NCBI GenBank assembly: GCA_026389955.1
Contig: JAPLGY010000203.1
Coordinates: forward strand, 7,834-17,124
Reading direction: 5' to 3'
Length of the DNA stretch: 9,291 nucleotides
Source of the DNA: Caldilinea sp.
GTDB taxonomy: Bacteria > Chloroflexota > Anaerolineae > Caldilineales > Caldilineaceae
Shown here: positions 1 through 6,748 of the stretch, piece after piece
How the letters are laid out: each line of letters opens with the position of its first letter
Numbering within the stretch: position 1 is the stretch's first letter
Made by a program: the position numbers and the translations under genes
Notes under the pieces: model-generated
Database searches by the model: none
What the model saw: only the letters and a program-made list of their open reading frames with translations
What the model was told of the DNA's origin: nothing

Positions 1-95
1 ATTTGGCCTGCTACGAGGCGTGCTACCGTGTCTATCGCTCGCTGTACCCGGCGCTGCGCGAGGCATTTGTCGAACTGGCTGAGGTGAAAGCGTGA
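1..95 (+). CDS. FGGY-family carbohydrate kinase, C-terminal end only
   Basis: Only the last 30 full codons are inside the window, in the frame whose first complete codon is at position 3 and whose stop is TGA at 93-95. The visible tail reads like the last helix of FGGY sugar kinases such as xylulokinase: a Tyr-rich stretch followed by LYPALREAF and a short acidic/hydrophobic end. Enzymes of this family transfer the ATP gamma-phosphate to ketoses or polyols in the cytoplasm. The stop overlaps the ATG of the next gene (TGATG), and a second, complete FGGY kinase lies one gene further on, so the operon encodes two such kinases. The substrate cannot be judged from this fragment, and the family assignment itself rests on about 20 residues. 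Confidence 0.6.
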   Translation, partial: LACYEACYRVYRSLYPALREAFVELAEVKA

Positions 96-847
96 TGGGG
101 TCCGGGGCCTTTGCGGGCAAACAGGTCCTCGTGACCGGCGGCTCCCGCGGGATCGGTCGAGCGGTCAGCCTGGCCTTTGCCAGGTCAGGGGCCCGGGTCG
201 CTTTTTGCTACCGCAGCGACCATGCGGCTGCCGCTGCGGTGCAGCAGATGGCGGCAGGTCTGCAGATCGAAGCGTACCAGGCTGATGTGGCTGACCCTGC
301 AGCGGCGGCGGCGTTGGTGGCCCAGGTCGAGGAGCGACAGGGCAAAGTCGATGTGCTGGTCAACAACGCCGGGGTGTTTCCGGCGGCCTGGGTGTTGGAG
401 ATGACAGATGCCGACTGGGATACGGTCGTGCGGGCCAATCTGTTTTCAGTTTTTTACTGCAGCCGGGCAGTGCTGCCCGGCATGATCGCAGCGGGAGGGG
501 GGGCGATCGTCAACATCGCCTCGATCGCTGGCCAGCGTGGCTCGGCGCGCCACGCCCACTATGCAGCCGCCAAAGGGGGGGTCCTGGCCTTTACCCGCTC
601 GCTGGCGCGCGAGGTGATCGGCCACAACATCCGTGTCAACGCAGTCTCCCCTGGCCGGATTGTGACCGACCTGCTGCTTGCCCAGCAGAGTCCTCAGGAG
701 CAGGCCCGTTGGATGGCGGACACGCCGGCGCAGCGGCTTGGGGTGCCCGAGGAGGTGGCAGAGGCCGTGCTTTTTTTGGCCTCACCGGCCAGCAGCTATA
801 TTGTGGGAGAGACCCTTGCGGTCAACGGCGGGTTGTTGATGGAATGA
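95..847 (+). CDS. Short-chain dehydrogenase/reductase (SDR, FabG-like classical type)
   Basis: A classical SDR of 250 residues from ATG 95; GTG 92, in frame, would add one residue. I prefer ATG 95 because it overlaps the upstream stop and has GAGGTG at 81-86 about 8 nt upstream. Seen in the sequence (numbered from GTG 92): the Rossmann glycine motif TGGSRGIG (15-22), NNAG (91-94), and a complete catalytic tetrad of Asn115, Ser144, Tyr157 and Lys161 (YAAAK). The C-terminal strand ending in VNGG is typical. Family knowledge: these are cytoplasmic NAD(P)-dependent oxidoreductases of alcohols, polyols and ketones. Placed between two FGGY kinases and upstream of a polyol-phosphate-type dehydrogenase and an isomerase, it more likely oxidises a sugar alcohol to a ketose than serves fatty acid synthesis. 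The exact substrate and cofactor are not readable here. Confidence 0.9.
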   Translation: MGSGAFAGKQVLVTGGSRGIGRAVSLAFARSGARVAFCYRSDHAAAAAVQQMAAGLQIEAYQADVADPAAAAALVAQVEERQGKVDVLVNNAGVFPAAWVLEMTDADWDTVVRANLFSVFYCSRAVLPGMIAAGGGAIVNIASIAGQRGSARHAHYAAAKGGVLAFTRSLAREVIGHNIRVNAVSPGRIVTDLLLAQQSPQEQARWMADTPAQRLGVPEEVAEAVLFLASPASSYIVGETLAVNGGLLME

Positions 848-862
848 GGAGGCAGAGGGGTC

Positions 863-2419
863 GTGAGCTATCCCAGAAGAGCTCCCTACGTGCTGGGGAT
901 CGACGCAGGAACGGAAGCGGTCAAAGCCGGGGTATTTGATGTACAAGGTCGGCGAGTTGCGTTGGGTTCGCGCCCCTACCGCACCTGTTTTGCGGCCCCA
1001 GGCTGGGCTGAGCAGGAGCCGGCAGAATGGTGGGCGAGCCTGGTGGGCGCTGTGCAGGAGTCTCTGCGGATGGCAGGTGTGGCTGCGGACGAGATTGTCG
1101 GTGTCAGCGCCGATGCGACCACCTGCACGCTTGTGCCGTTGGGGGCAGATGGCAGCGAGCTGGGCCGGGCGTTGTTGTGGATGGATGTGCGTTCGGCTGC
1201 GCAGGCGCAGCGCATCTACGCGACCGGCCATCCAGCGCTGCGGTATTGTCTGGCGGGGGCCAATGCCGAGTGGATGCCTCCCAAGATGCTCTGGCTCAAG
1301 GAGAACGAGCCGGCACGGTACGCGGCCACGGCAACCTTGTTGGAGTTCACGGACTGGATTGCCTATCGGCTGACCGGCCGGTTGGCGCTGAACCTGAACA
1401 CTGCGACCCAGCGATGGTTTTATCATGGACCGAGCGGGGGATGGCCGCTGGCGTTTTGGGAAGAGATTGGGTTGGCGGATCTGGCGGCCAGGTTGCCGAC
1501 GGAGCTCCTGCCTTTGGGGCGAGTGGTGGGAGGGCTGCGCGGGGAGATTGCGGCCGAGCTGGGGCTGCGCCCGGGCACTCCGGTGGCTGTGGGGGGGGGA
1601 GATGCCTTTGTGGGGTTGCTGGGCCAGGGTGTGACCCAGCCGGGGGATCTTGGGGTGGTGATGGGCTCCTCCAACGTCCTGTCTGCGCTTGCAGCGGAGG
1701 AAGTACACTTTCCAGGGGTCTTTGGCAGCTTTCCCGATGCTCTCCTGCCGGGGTTGAACCTGGTAGAGGCGGGGCAGGTGTCGACCGGCTCGCTGTTGTC
1801 CTGGTTCAAGCGCAATTTTGGGGCTGGGGCCGAGGCCGACGCTGCCGCGCGCGGGCTGTCGGTCTATGCGTTGCTCGACGAAGAGGCGGCACGCCTGCCG
1901 GTCGGCTCTGAAGGTCTGGTGGTGTTGGATTCGTTCCAGGGCAACCGTACCCCGCACACCGACTCGACGGCGCGCGGGATGATCTGGGGGTTGTCCTTGC
2001 AGAGTGGGCGGGCGCATGTGTTTCGGGCGCTGATGGAAGGGATCGCCTATGGAATGGAGGACATTTTGCAGACCTTCCGGCGGCAGGGCTTTCAGATCGA
2101 ACGGATCATTGCCAGCGGGGGAGCCACCCACAGCCCCCTCTTCATGCAGATCTATGCCGATGTGACCGGTCGGACGCTGTCGGTCACGCGTGAGCCAGAG
2201 GCCTCACTGCTCGGGTCGGCCATCGTGGCTGCGGTGGGGGCTGGGCTCTACCCGGACCTGGCAGCTGCGGCCGGCCAGATGGTCGCAGTCGAGCGCGCGT
2301 ATCAGCCCGATGCCCAGCGCCATCTCGAGTACGCATTTTATGTGCGCCAGTATCAAGAGACGTATCAACAGATGCATGCGTTGATGCGCAAGATGAGTGA
2401 AAAGCAACTGCAAAAGTGA
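863..2419 (+). CDS. FGGY-family carbohydrate kinase, ribulokinase-like
   Basis: A full-length FGGY kinase of 518 residues starting at GTG 863, with AGGAGG at 847-852 ten nt upstream and 15 bp after the SDR stop. The N-terminal actin-like domain opens with GIDAGTEAVKAGVF (residues 12-25). ADATTCTLVPL (83-93) and LLWMDVR (104-110) match the ribulokinase/pentulose-kinase branch. The catalytic-base region is VAVGGGDAFVG, with Asp247 as the likely general base, and GSSN (268-271) follows. The C-terminal domain has QGNRTPHTD (359-367), SGGATHSP (418-425) and EASLLGSA (446-453), which form the nucleotide pocket. It should phosphorylate a ketose or polyol with ATP in the cytoplasm. Its branch resembles kinases annotated as ribulokinase or xylulokinase in polyol clusters, so D-ribulose, D-xylulose, erythrulose or a related polyol are all possible. 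A run of nine G (1591-1599) lies in the codons just before Asp247. Confidence 0.9.
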   Translation: MSYPRRAPYVLGIDAGTEAVKAGVFDVQGRRVALGSRPYRTCFAAPGWAEQEPAEWWASLVGAVQESLRMAGVAADEIVGVSADATTCTLVPLGADGSELGRALLWMDVRSAAQAQRIYATGHPALRYCLAGANAEWMPPKMLWLKENEPARYAATATLLEFTDWIAYRLTGRLALNLNTATQRWFYHGPSGGWPLAFWEEIGLADLAARLPTELLPLGRVVGGLRGEIAAELGLRPGTPVAVGGGDAFVGLLGQGVTQPGDLGVVMGSSNVLSALAAEEVHFPGVFGSFPDALLPGLNLVEAGQVSTGSLLSWFKRNFGAGAEADAAARGLSVYALLDEEAARLPVGSEGLVVLDSFQGNRTPHTDSTARGMIWGLSLQSGRAHVFRALMEGIAYGMEDILQTFRRQGFQIERIIASGGATHSPLFMQIYADVTGRTLSVTREPEASLLGSAIVAAVGAGLYPDLAAAAGQMVAVERAYQPDAQRHLEYAFYVRQYQETYQQMHALMRKMSEKQLQK

Positions 2420-2429
2420 GGAATCTGCC

Positions 2430-3674
2430 ATGTCGTACCGTCCGCAGGTGGTCACGATCGACGATCGTGCCGTCGAACATCTCACCGAATTTTGTCGGGC
2501 CCAGGGGCTGCAGAAGCTGTTTATGGTGGCGGACACCCACACCTTTGCCGCCCAGGGACGTGCGGTGCAGGAAGCGTTGGGCGCAGCGGGGTTTGATTTC
2601 AGAAGCATCGTTTTTACGGACGAGGAAGTGATCGCCGATGCAGCCCATGTCTTTGACGTGTTGGTGGCTGCCGGGGGGGAGGCGCGCACCTACCTGGCGG
2701 TCGGCTCAGGGACATTGACCGACATCACCCGTTTTGCCAGCCACCGCACACACAGCCAGTTTATTGCGGTGCCGACGGCTCCCTCTGTGGACGGCTTTGC
2801 CTCGATCGGGGCCCCCCTGATCGTCCATGGTGTCAAGATCACCGTGATCTGCCAGGCACCGCTGGCGCTTTTTGCCGACCTTCGCACCCTCGCTCAGGCA
2901 CCGCAGCAGATGATTGCGGCCGGTTTTGCCGACATGTTGGGCAAGCTCACCTCGATAGCCGACTGGCGAATCGGGCACTTGCTCTGGAACGAACCGTACG
3001 ACGAGTCAATTGCGCAGCGCACGCTGGCTGCGGTGCAGATCTGTGTCGACAACGCAGATGCGATCGGGCAGGGTTCGCCCACAGGGATCCGCCGGCTGTT
3101 GGATGCGCTGCTGGAATCTGGGTACTGCATGTTGGATTTTGGCAGCTCGCGGCCTGCTTCCGGGGCAGAGCATCACTATTCCCATTACTGGGAGATGAAA
3201 TTGCTGCGGGAGGGGCGGCCGGCCATTTTGCACGGTGCCAAGGTAGGGGTTGCGACCGTCCTGGTGGCGGGTCTTTACGACACGATCCGGCAACTCTCGC
3301 GCCAGCAGGTCAGCGATCTGCTGGAGGCTGCGTCCTGGCCCTCGCGCGCCGAGGAAGAGGCGCTCATCCGGGAAGCCTACGGGGAGCTGGCCGGCGACAT
3401 TGTGGCGGAACACAAGGCTTTCCTGGATCCAGCACCGGCACAGGTGGAAACGCTGCGGCGCACGATCCTGGAACGCTGGGAAGAGATACAGGCGATCGCT
3501 GCGCAGGTTCCTTCTGCGCAAGCGGTGGCCGAGCTGCTGATGCGGGTTGGGGGGCCTGCGACGGTGGCTGAACTTGGGTTGGATGACACCGAGCGCGACC
3601 TGGCAGTGGCCAATGGGCATTACCTGCGCGACCGCTTCACGGTGCGCAAATTGGTGCGTGCGTTGGGGATGTAA
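2430..3674 (+). CDS. Glycerol-1-phosphate dehydrogenase family protein (AraM/EgsA-like)
   Basis: 414 residues from ATG 2430, with GAGGA at 2418-2422 seven nt upstream that overlaps the kinase stop codon. An in-frame GTG at 2397 lies inside the kinase and has no good ribosome site, so I reject it. Family signatures: VGSGTLTDITRFAS (91-104, nucleotide binding), TAPSVDGFAS (116-125), GFADMLGK (165-172) with metal ligand Asp168, SGAEHHYSH (244-252) with likely ligand His248, and LHGAKVG (267-273) with likely ligand His268. This is the Asp-His-His metal set of the G1P dehydrogenases. Known members reduce dihydroxyacetone phosphate to sn-glycerol 1-phosphate (archaea; Bacillus AraM with Ni). In this operon, next to two kinases and an RpiB-like isomerase, oxidation of a polyol phosphate such as a tetritol or pentitol phosphate is a reasonable alternative. 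That is inference from context. Confidence 0.88.
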   Translation: MSYRPQVVTIDDRAVEHLTEFCRAQGLQKLFMVADTHTFAAQGRAVQEALGAAGFDFRSIVFTDEEVIADAAHVFDVLVAAGGEARTYLAVGSGTLTDITRFASHRTHSQFIAVPTAPSVDGFASIGAPLIVHGVKITVICQAPLALFADLRTLAQAPQQMIAAGFADMLGKLTSIADWRIGHLLWNEPYDESIAQRTLAAVQICVDNADAIGQGSPTGIRRLLDALLESGYCMLDFGSSRPASGAEHHYSHYWEMKLLREGRPAILHGAKVGVATVLVAGLYDTIRQLSRQQVSDLLEAASWPSRAEEEALIREAYGELAGDIVAEHKAFLDPAPAQVETLRRTILERWEEIQAIAAQVPSAQAVAELLMRVGGPATVAELGLDDTERDLAVANGHYLRDRFTVRKLVRALGM

Positions 3675-3741
3675 GGGCCCTCGGCGGAGAACGCTGTGAG
3701 AAGAGGGTGGAAACGACAGACAGACCAGAAGGAGGAGTGTG

Positions 3742-4209
3742 ATGGACAAAAACTCACCGATCGTGCTGGGCGCCGATCATTTGGGAATGCCGTTGAAAGA
3801 TGCGATCCGCGACTATCTGGTCAAGAAGGGGTACCAGGTTGTGGACATGGGGGTCAACGAGAACACGCCGGTCGACTATCCGGATGTGGGGGCGAGGGTT
3901 GCGGAAGAGGTGGGGGCTGGCCAGTATGCGCGGGGCATCCTGGTCTGTGGGACGGGGGCGGGGATGGCGATTGTGGCCAACAAAGTGCCGGGGGTGCGTG
4001 CGGTCTGTGTGCAGGACCCGTATACGGCTGAGCGGGCAGTTGCCAGCAACAACGCCCAGATCATCACCTTTGGTGCCCAGATTACGGGCGCTGCGGTGGC
4101 CGAGAAGCTGATCGATGTCTGGCTGGAGAGCGAGTTTCAGGGGGGGCGCTCTGCCCCCAAAGTTGCCAAGATCGACAGCCTGGACGAGAAATACCGAGCG
4201 CAGCGGTAA
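3742..4209 (+). CDS. RpiB/LacAB-family sugar-phosphate isomerase with altered active site
   Basis: 155 residues from ATG 3742. AAGGAGGA at 3729-3736 is ideally placed for this ATG and too close for the in-frame GTG 3739. Motifs: GADHLG near the N-terminus (Asp12, His13), VDYPDVG (44-50), the catalytic loop LVCGTGAGM with Cys69 as the expected base, ANKVPGVRA (79-87), DPYTAE (92-97), FGAQ (110-113) and EFQGGR (131-136), with Arg136 a likely phosphate contact. Family role: aldose/ketose-phosphate isomerisation via an enediolate in the cytoplasm. An ungapped comparison from the PYTA motif onward puts Ser102 where E. coli RpiB has His99, the residue that helps open the furanose ring. The enzyme may therefore act on a non-ring substrate such as erythrulose 4-phosphate rather than ribose 5-phosphate. 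It is the last gene of the operon, separated from the previous one by 67 bp. Confidence 0.88.
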   Translation: MDKNSPIVLGADHLGMPLKDAIRDYLVKKGYQVVDMGVNENTPVDYPDVGARVAEEVGAGQYARGILVCGTGAGMAIVANKVPGVRAVCVQDPYTAERAVASNNAQIITFGAQITGAAVAEKLIDVWLESEFQGGRSAPKVAKIDSLDEKYRAQR

Positions 4210-4223
4210 TTGGGGCAGGGGGA

Positions 4224-4249
4224 GCTGGCTTGTCCTCAGACAAGCCAGC
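4224..4249. terminator. Hairpin between convergent genes, probable bidirectional terminator
   Basis: A perfect 11-bp stem (GCTGGCTTGTC, CTCA loop, GACAAGCCAGC) sits 14 bp after the isomerase stop and 2 bp before the stop codon of the oppositely oriented membrane-protein gene. Neither side has a proper U-tract, so efficient intrinsic termination is uncertain. The position between two converging 3' ends and the perfect stem support a 3'-end or terminator role. Confidence 0.6.
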
Positions 4250-4251
4250 CT

Positions 4252-4986
4252 TCAGCGGAAGGTCGAGCCGAGCGGGGATCGTGCGACGGCGCGCAGCAGA
4301 CGGCGGCCCCGGCGCAGCTGGACGATCAGGTGATAGCGCAGCGGGCGTTGAAACCGATAGGCCAGCCCACCGAGCACGAGCAGCAGCGCCCACTGGCCGA
4401 CCACGAACCAGGCGGGCAGGTAGAGGCTGGCCGTGCCGACGCTGCTGCCGATCACGACACCGATGCCGCGCCCCAGCAGCGCTGCCGGGGCCAGCCAACG
4501 CAGCGGCGTTGTCCCCATGCCGGCGAGATAGATCACCAGGTCAGGCAGCGGGAAGAGAAAAAGCACAAACCAGAGCAGCGGCGAACGCAGCCTCAGCTTG
4601 CGTTCCCAGCGGATCAGCTCACTGCGGTCGAAAAATCGTTCCAGGAGTCGGCGCCCCAGAGAGCGGCCAATCCACATCGCCAAAAGAACGCCGATCGAGA
4701 GTCCGAGCAGGCTGAGCAACAGACCTTGGACAAAACCGAAGAGGTAGCCACCCAGCACCGACAGAAAACTGCCGGGCAGGGGTGCTATCAAAATTTGTGC
4801 TGCAAAAAAGGTCACATAGGCGATTGGGGCCGACGGGCCGAAGCCAATGATCCAGCCGCGCACATTTTCTGCTGCCTCCAGCGCACCTGCAATCGGCTCG
4901 TTGAGCCACCCGATCAGCACGCCCAGGGCTGCAAGCAAGAGTATCAGAATTCCGCTGTCTCGCCATCGATTGCCAGAACTGAACAT
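4252..4986 (-). CDS. TVP38/TMEM64 family (VTT-domain, DedA-like) integral membrane protein
   Basis: 244 residues with several hydrophobic segments, roughly 12-28, 52-70, 74-105, 137-155, 165-188 and 195-212, and a basic C-terminal tail. The VTT-domain core is visible: APLPGSFLSVLGGYLFGF (68-85), a glycine-rich helix, the IGRSLGRR turn (106-113), and FPLPDLVIYLAG (145-156) followed by a conserved Gly/Arg turn (LLGRGIG, 170-176). Length matches the family. DedA/VTT proteins are inner-membrane proteins linked to lipid scrambling (including undecaprenyl phosphate and phosphatidylethanolamine flipping) and to membrane homeostasis; TVP38 members are less well characterised. ATG 4986 is the only clear start; the nearest AGGA (5000-5003) is 13 nt upstream, so initiation may be weak. 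It is a separate transcription unit from the ABC genes, with its own candidate promoter and a large inverted repeat upstream. Confidence 0.85.
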   Translation of the reverse strand: MFSSGNRWRDSGILILLLAALGVLIGWLNEPIAGALEAAENVRGWIIGFGPSAPIAYVTFFAAQILIAPLPGSFLSVLGGYLFGFVQGLLLSLLGLSIGVLLAMWIGRSLGRRLLERFFDRSELIRWERKLRLRSPLLWFVLFLFPLPDLVIYLAGMGTTPLRWLAPAALLGRGIGVVIGSSVGTASLYLPAWFVVGQWALLLVLGGLAYRFQRPLRYHLIVQLRRGRRLLRAVARSPLGSTFR

Positions 4987-5009
4987 GGAGTATTTTTTAT
5001 CCTGTCAGA

Positions 5010-5068
5010 TGTATCGCTCAGGTCACAGCTTTTGAGATTGGGTATTCTGTGACCTGAGTTAGGATACA
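5010..5068. repeat. Extended inverted repeat (12-bp perfect arms plus 6-bp outer arms)
   Basis: CTCAGGTCACAG (5017-5028) and CTGTGACCTGAG (5047-5058) are exact reverse complements around an 18-nt centre. Further out, TGTATC (5010-5015) pairs with GATACA (5063-5068) across a 1-nt/4-nt internal loop. As RNA this would fold into a long hairpin in either direction. It lies between the 3' end of the ABC pseudogene and the start of the VTT-protein gene. It could be a 5'-leader hairpin, a terminator without a U-tract, an operator or a remnant of a small mobile repeat; the sequence alone does not decide. Confidence 0.75.
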
Positions 5069-5089
5069 CGATTTGTGGAAATTTGTCAG
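5061..5089 (-). promoter_or_regulatory. Candidate promoter for the VTT-protein gene
   Basis: On the minus strand, CTGACA (5084-5089) is followed after exactly 17 nt by TATCCT (5061-5066), a 5/6 and 4/6 match to the sigma-70 boxes. Predicted transcription would start near 5054, inside the right arm of the inverted repeat, giving a leader of about 70 nt before ATG 4986. The -10 box overlaps the outer repeat arm. No experimental support. Confidence 0.4.
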
Positions 5090-5139
5090 CCGGGCAAGGG
5101 GACAAAGTTTGCAACGGGTGTGCGGCGCTCAGCCTCTTT

Positions 5140-6748
5140 TCAGTGGGCCGCCAGGGCGGGCTCGCGCGGGCCGTTGTGGACGGGGGGGGGAGTGTCGAGG
5201 CCGGTCTGGGGCTGTGCCGCCTGCATCTCGTTGATCTGCCCCACCACGTCTTGTTGGAACTGTTGGGTGTAGAGTCGATAGTAGTGTCCGCCCTGGCCGA
5301 GCAATTCGCGGTGGGTGCCCTGCTCCTGGATTCGACCGTCTTCGACGACCAGGATGCGTGTGGCGTTGCGGATGGTGGAGAGGCGGTGGGCGATCACAAA
5401 GCTGGTGCATTCGCGCATAAGCGTCTCCATCCCCTGTTGGATCAGCCCTTCGGTGAGTGTATCTATGCTGCGACTGCAGCGAGTGTTGGGTCAGGTGGGT
5501 GTAGTCGTGCCCTGCGATCAAAATGCGTCCGCCGGTCGGTTCAAAGAACCGGCAGACCAGATTGGCGATGGTGCTCTTGCCGCCGCCGGTCGGTCCGACC
5601 AGGGCGATTGTCTCTCCGCGATGGATGTGCAGGTTGAAATCTTGCAGAATGGGTCGGCCTTCTTCGTAGGCAAAGTCCACATTTTCGAAGACAATGTCCC
5701 CGCGCAGGTTGTCAACGGTATAGGCGTTGGGTTTGTCGACGATGTCGGGGACTGCATCGAGCAGCGAGAAGATCCGTTCGCCCGAAGCGATCGCCTGCTG
5801 CATCTCGGCAAAGACTCTGGCCAGTTCTTGGATGGGCCAGATCATCAAAAGCACGTAGGAAATGAAGGCATAGATGCTGCCCACGCTCAGCCCGCCCGGC
5901 TCTGTCGTGATGCCGGCGTAGACCAGAATTCCGGCAACTGCCAGCGAGCCGATCAGCTGGATGGAGGGCAGGAAGAGGGCTGAATACCAGGCGGCCCGGT
6001 AGCTGGCCCGGTACATCTCACTGGTCAGGTTGCCAAACTCGCGCAGATTGGCCTCTTCCCGGTCGAGCGCTTTGATCACGCGCACTCCTGTGATCGTCTC
6101 GTTGTAGGAGCCGGTGATCCTGGAGTTGATCCGCCGCACCTCGCGGTACTGGGTGATAATCCGTTGCTGGAAGAAGATCGCGACTGCGACAATCACCGGG
6201 ACGATCGCCATGACAATCCAGGTCAGCGGCCAGGAGATCTGCGCCATAAACCAGAGTGCGGTCAGAATATTGATGGCGGCAAAGGTCACATCGAGGAGTC
6301 CCCAGGTCATCAACTCGGCGACCCGTTCGGTATCTGAGGTGACGCGGCTGATGATCCAGCCGACCGGTGTGCGGTTGTAATAGGGCAACGACAGCCGTTG
6401 GAGATGGGCAAAGAGGCGGCGGCGCAGGTCGTAGCGGACGCGTTCGCCCAACACACCTCCCAGATAGATGAAGACAAAGACGGCGCCCGCCTGGAACACC
6501 AGAATGGCGGCGTAGTGTTGGGCGATCTGGACGAGCAGCCCCCAGTTGGCGGCCACGATGCCCTCGTCGATGATGCGTTTGCTCAGAAAAGTAAAATAGG
6601 AATCCAGGCTGGAGACCAGGATCACTGCGCTGAGAAACCCGAACACCCAGAGCGGGTAGACAAAGATCAGACCGAGCAGGCGTCGGAAGGTCTGGCCGTT
6701 GAAAGACGTGTTGAACTCTTCCTCTTCAAATTCGATGGGGTCAGCCAT
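5140..6748 (-). pseudogene. ABC exporter half-transporter (second subunit) with internal deletion and frameshift
   Basis: The start is ATG 6748 with AGGAG at 6756-6760, 7 nt upstream. It overlaps the last 8 bp of the preceding ABC gene, so translation is probably coupled. Residues 1-427 are a normal type IV exporter subunit: a six-helix membrane domain (about 25-320), then the NBD with Walker A GPTGGGKST (385-393) and the start of the Q-loop region (HSLQSQ, 422-427). At about 5461-5475 the frame is lost. Sequence in another frame resumes at a D-loop-like SIDTLTEG and continues through the H-loop (VIAHRLST) to a normal C-terminus, stopping at 5140. Compared with its intact partner, about 90 codons are missing, covering the rest of the Q-loop, the LSGGQ signature and Walker B. 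The product would bind ATP at best and could not hydrolyse it. A chimeric assembly is the alternative explanation. A run of nine C (coding strand) lies in the tail. Confidence 0.85.

Noticed and set aside
782..2131. 449-codon open frame on the minus strand opposite the FGGY kinase
   Set aside because: Its product is Pro/Arg/Gln-rich with no motif, and it is fully antisense to a kinase with all family motifs; it is a high-GC shadow frame.
4210..5052. 280-codon plus-strand frame opposite the VTT-protein gene
   Set aside because: Gln/Arg-rich product without domains; the opposite strand encodes a coherent multi-span membrane protein.
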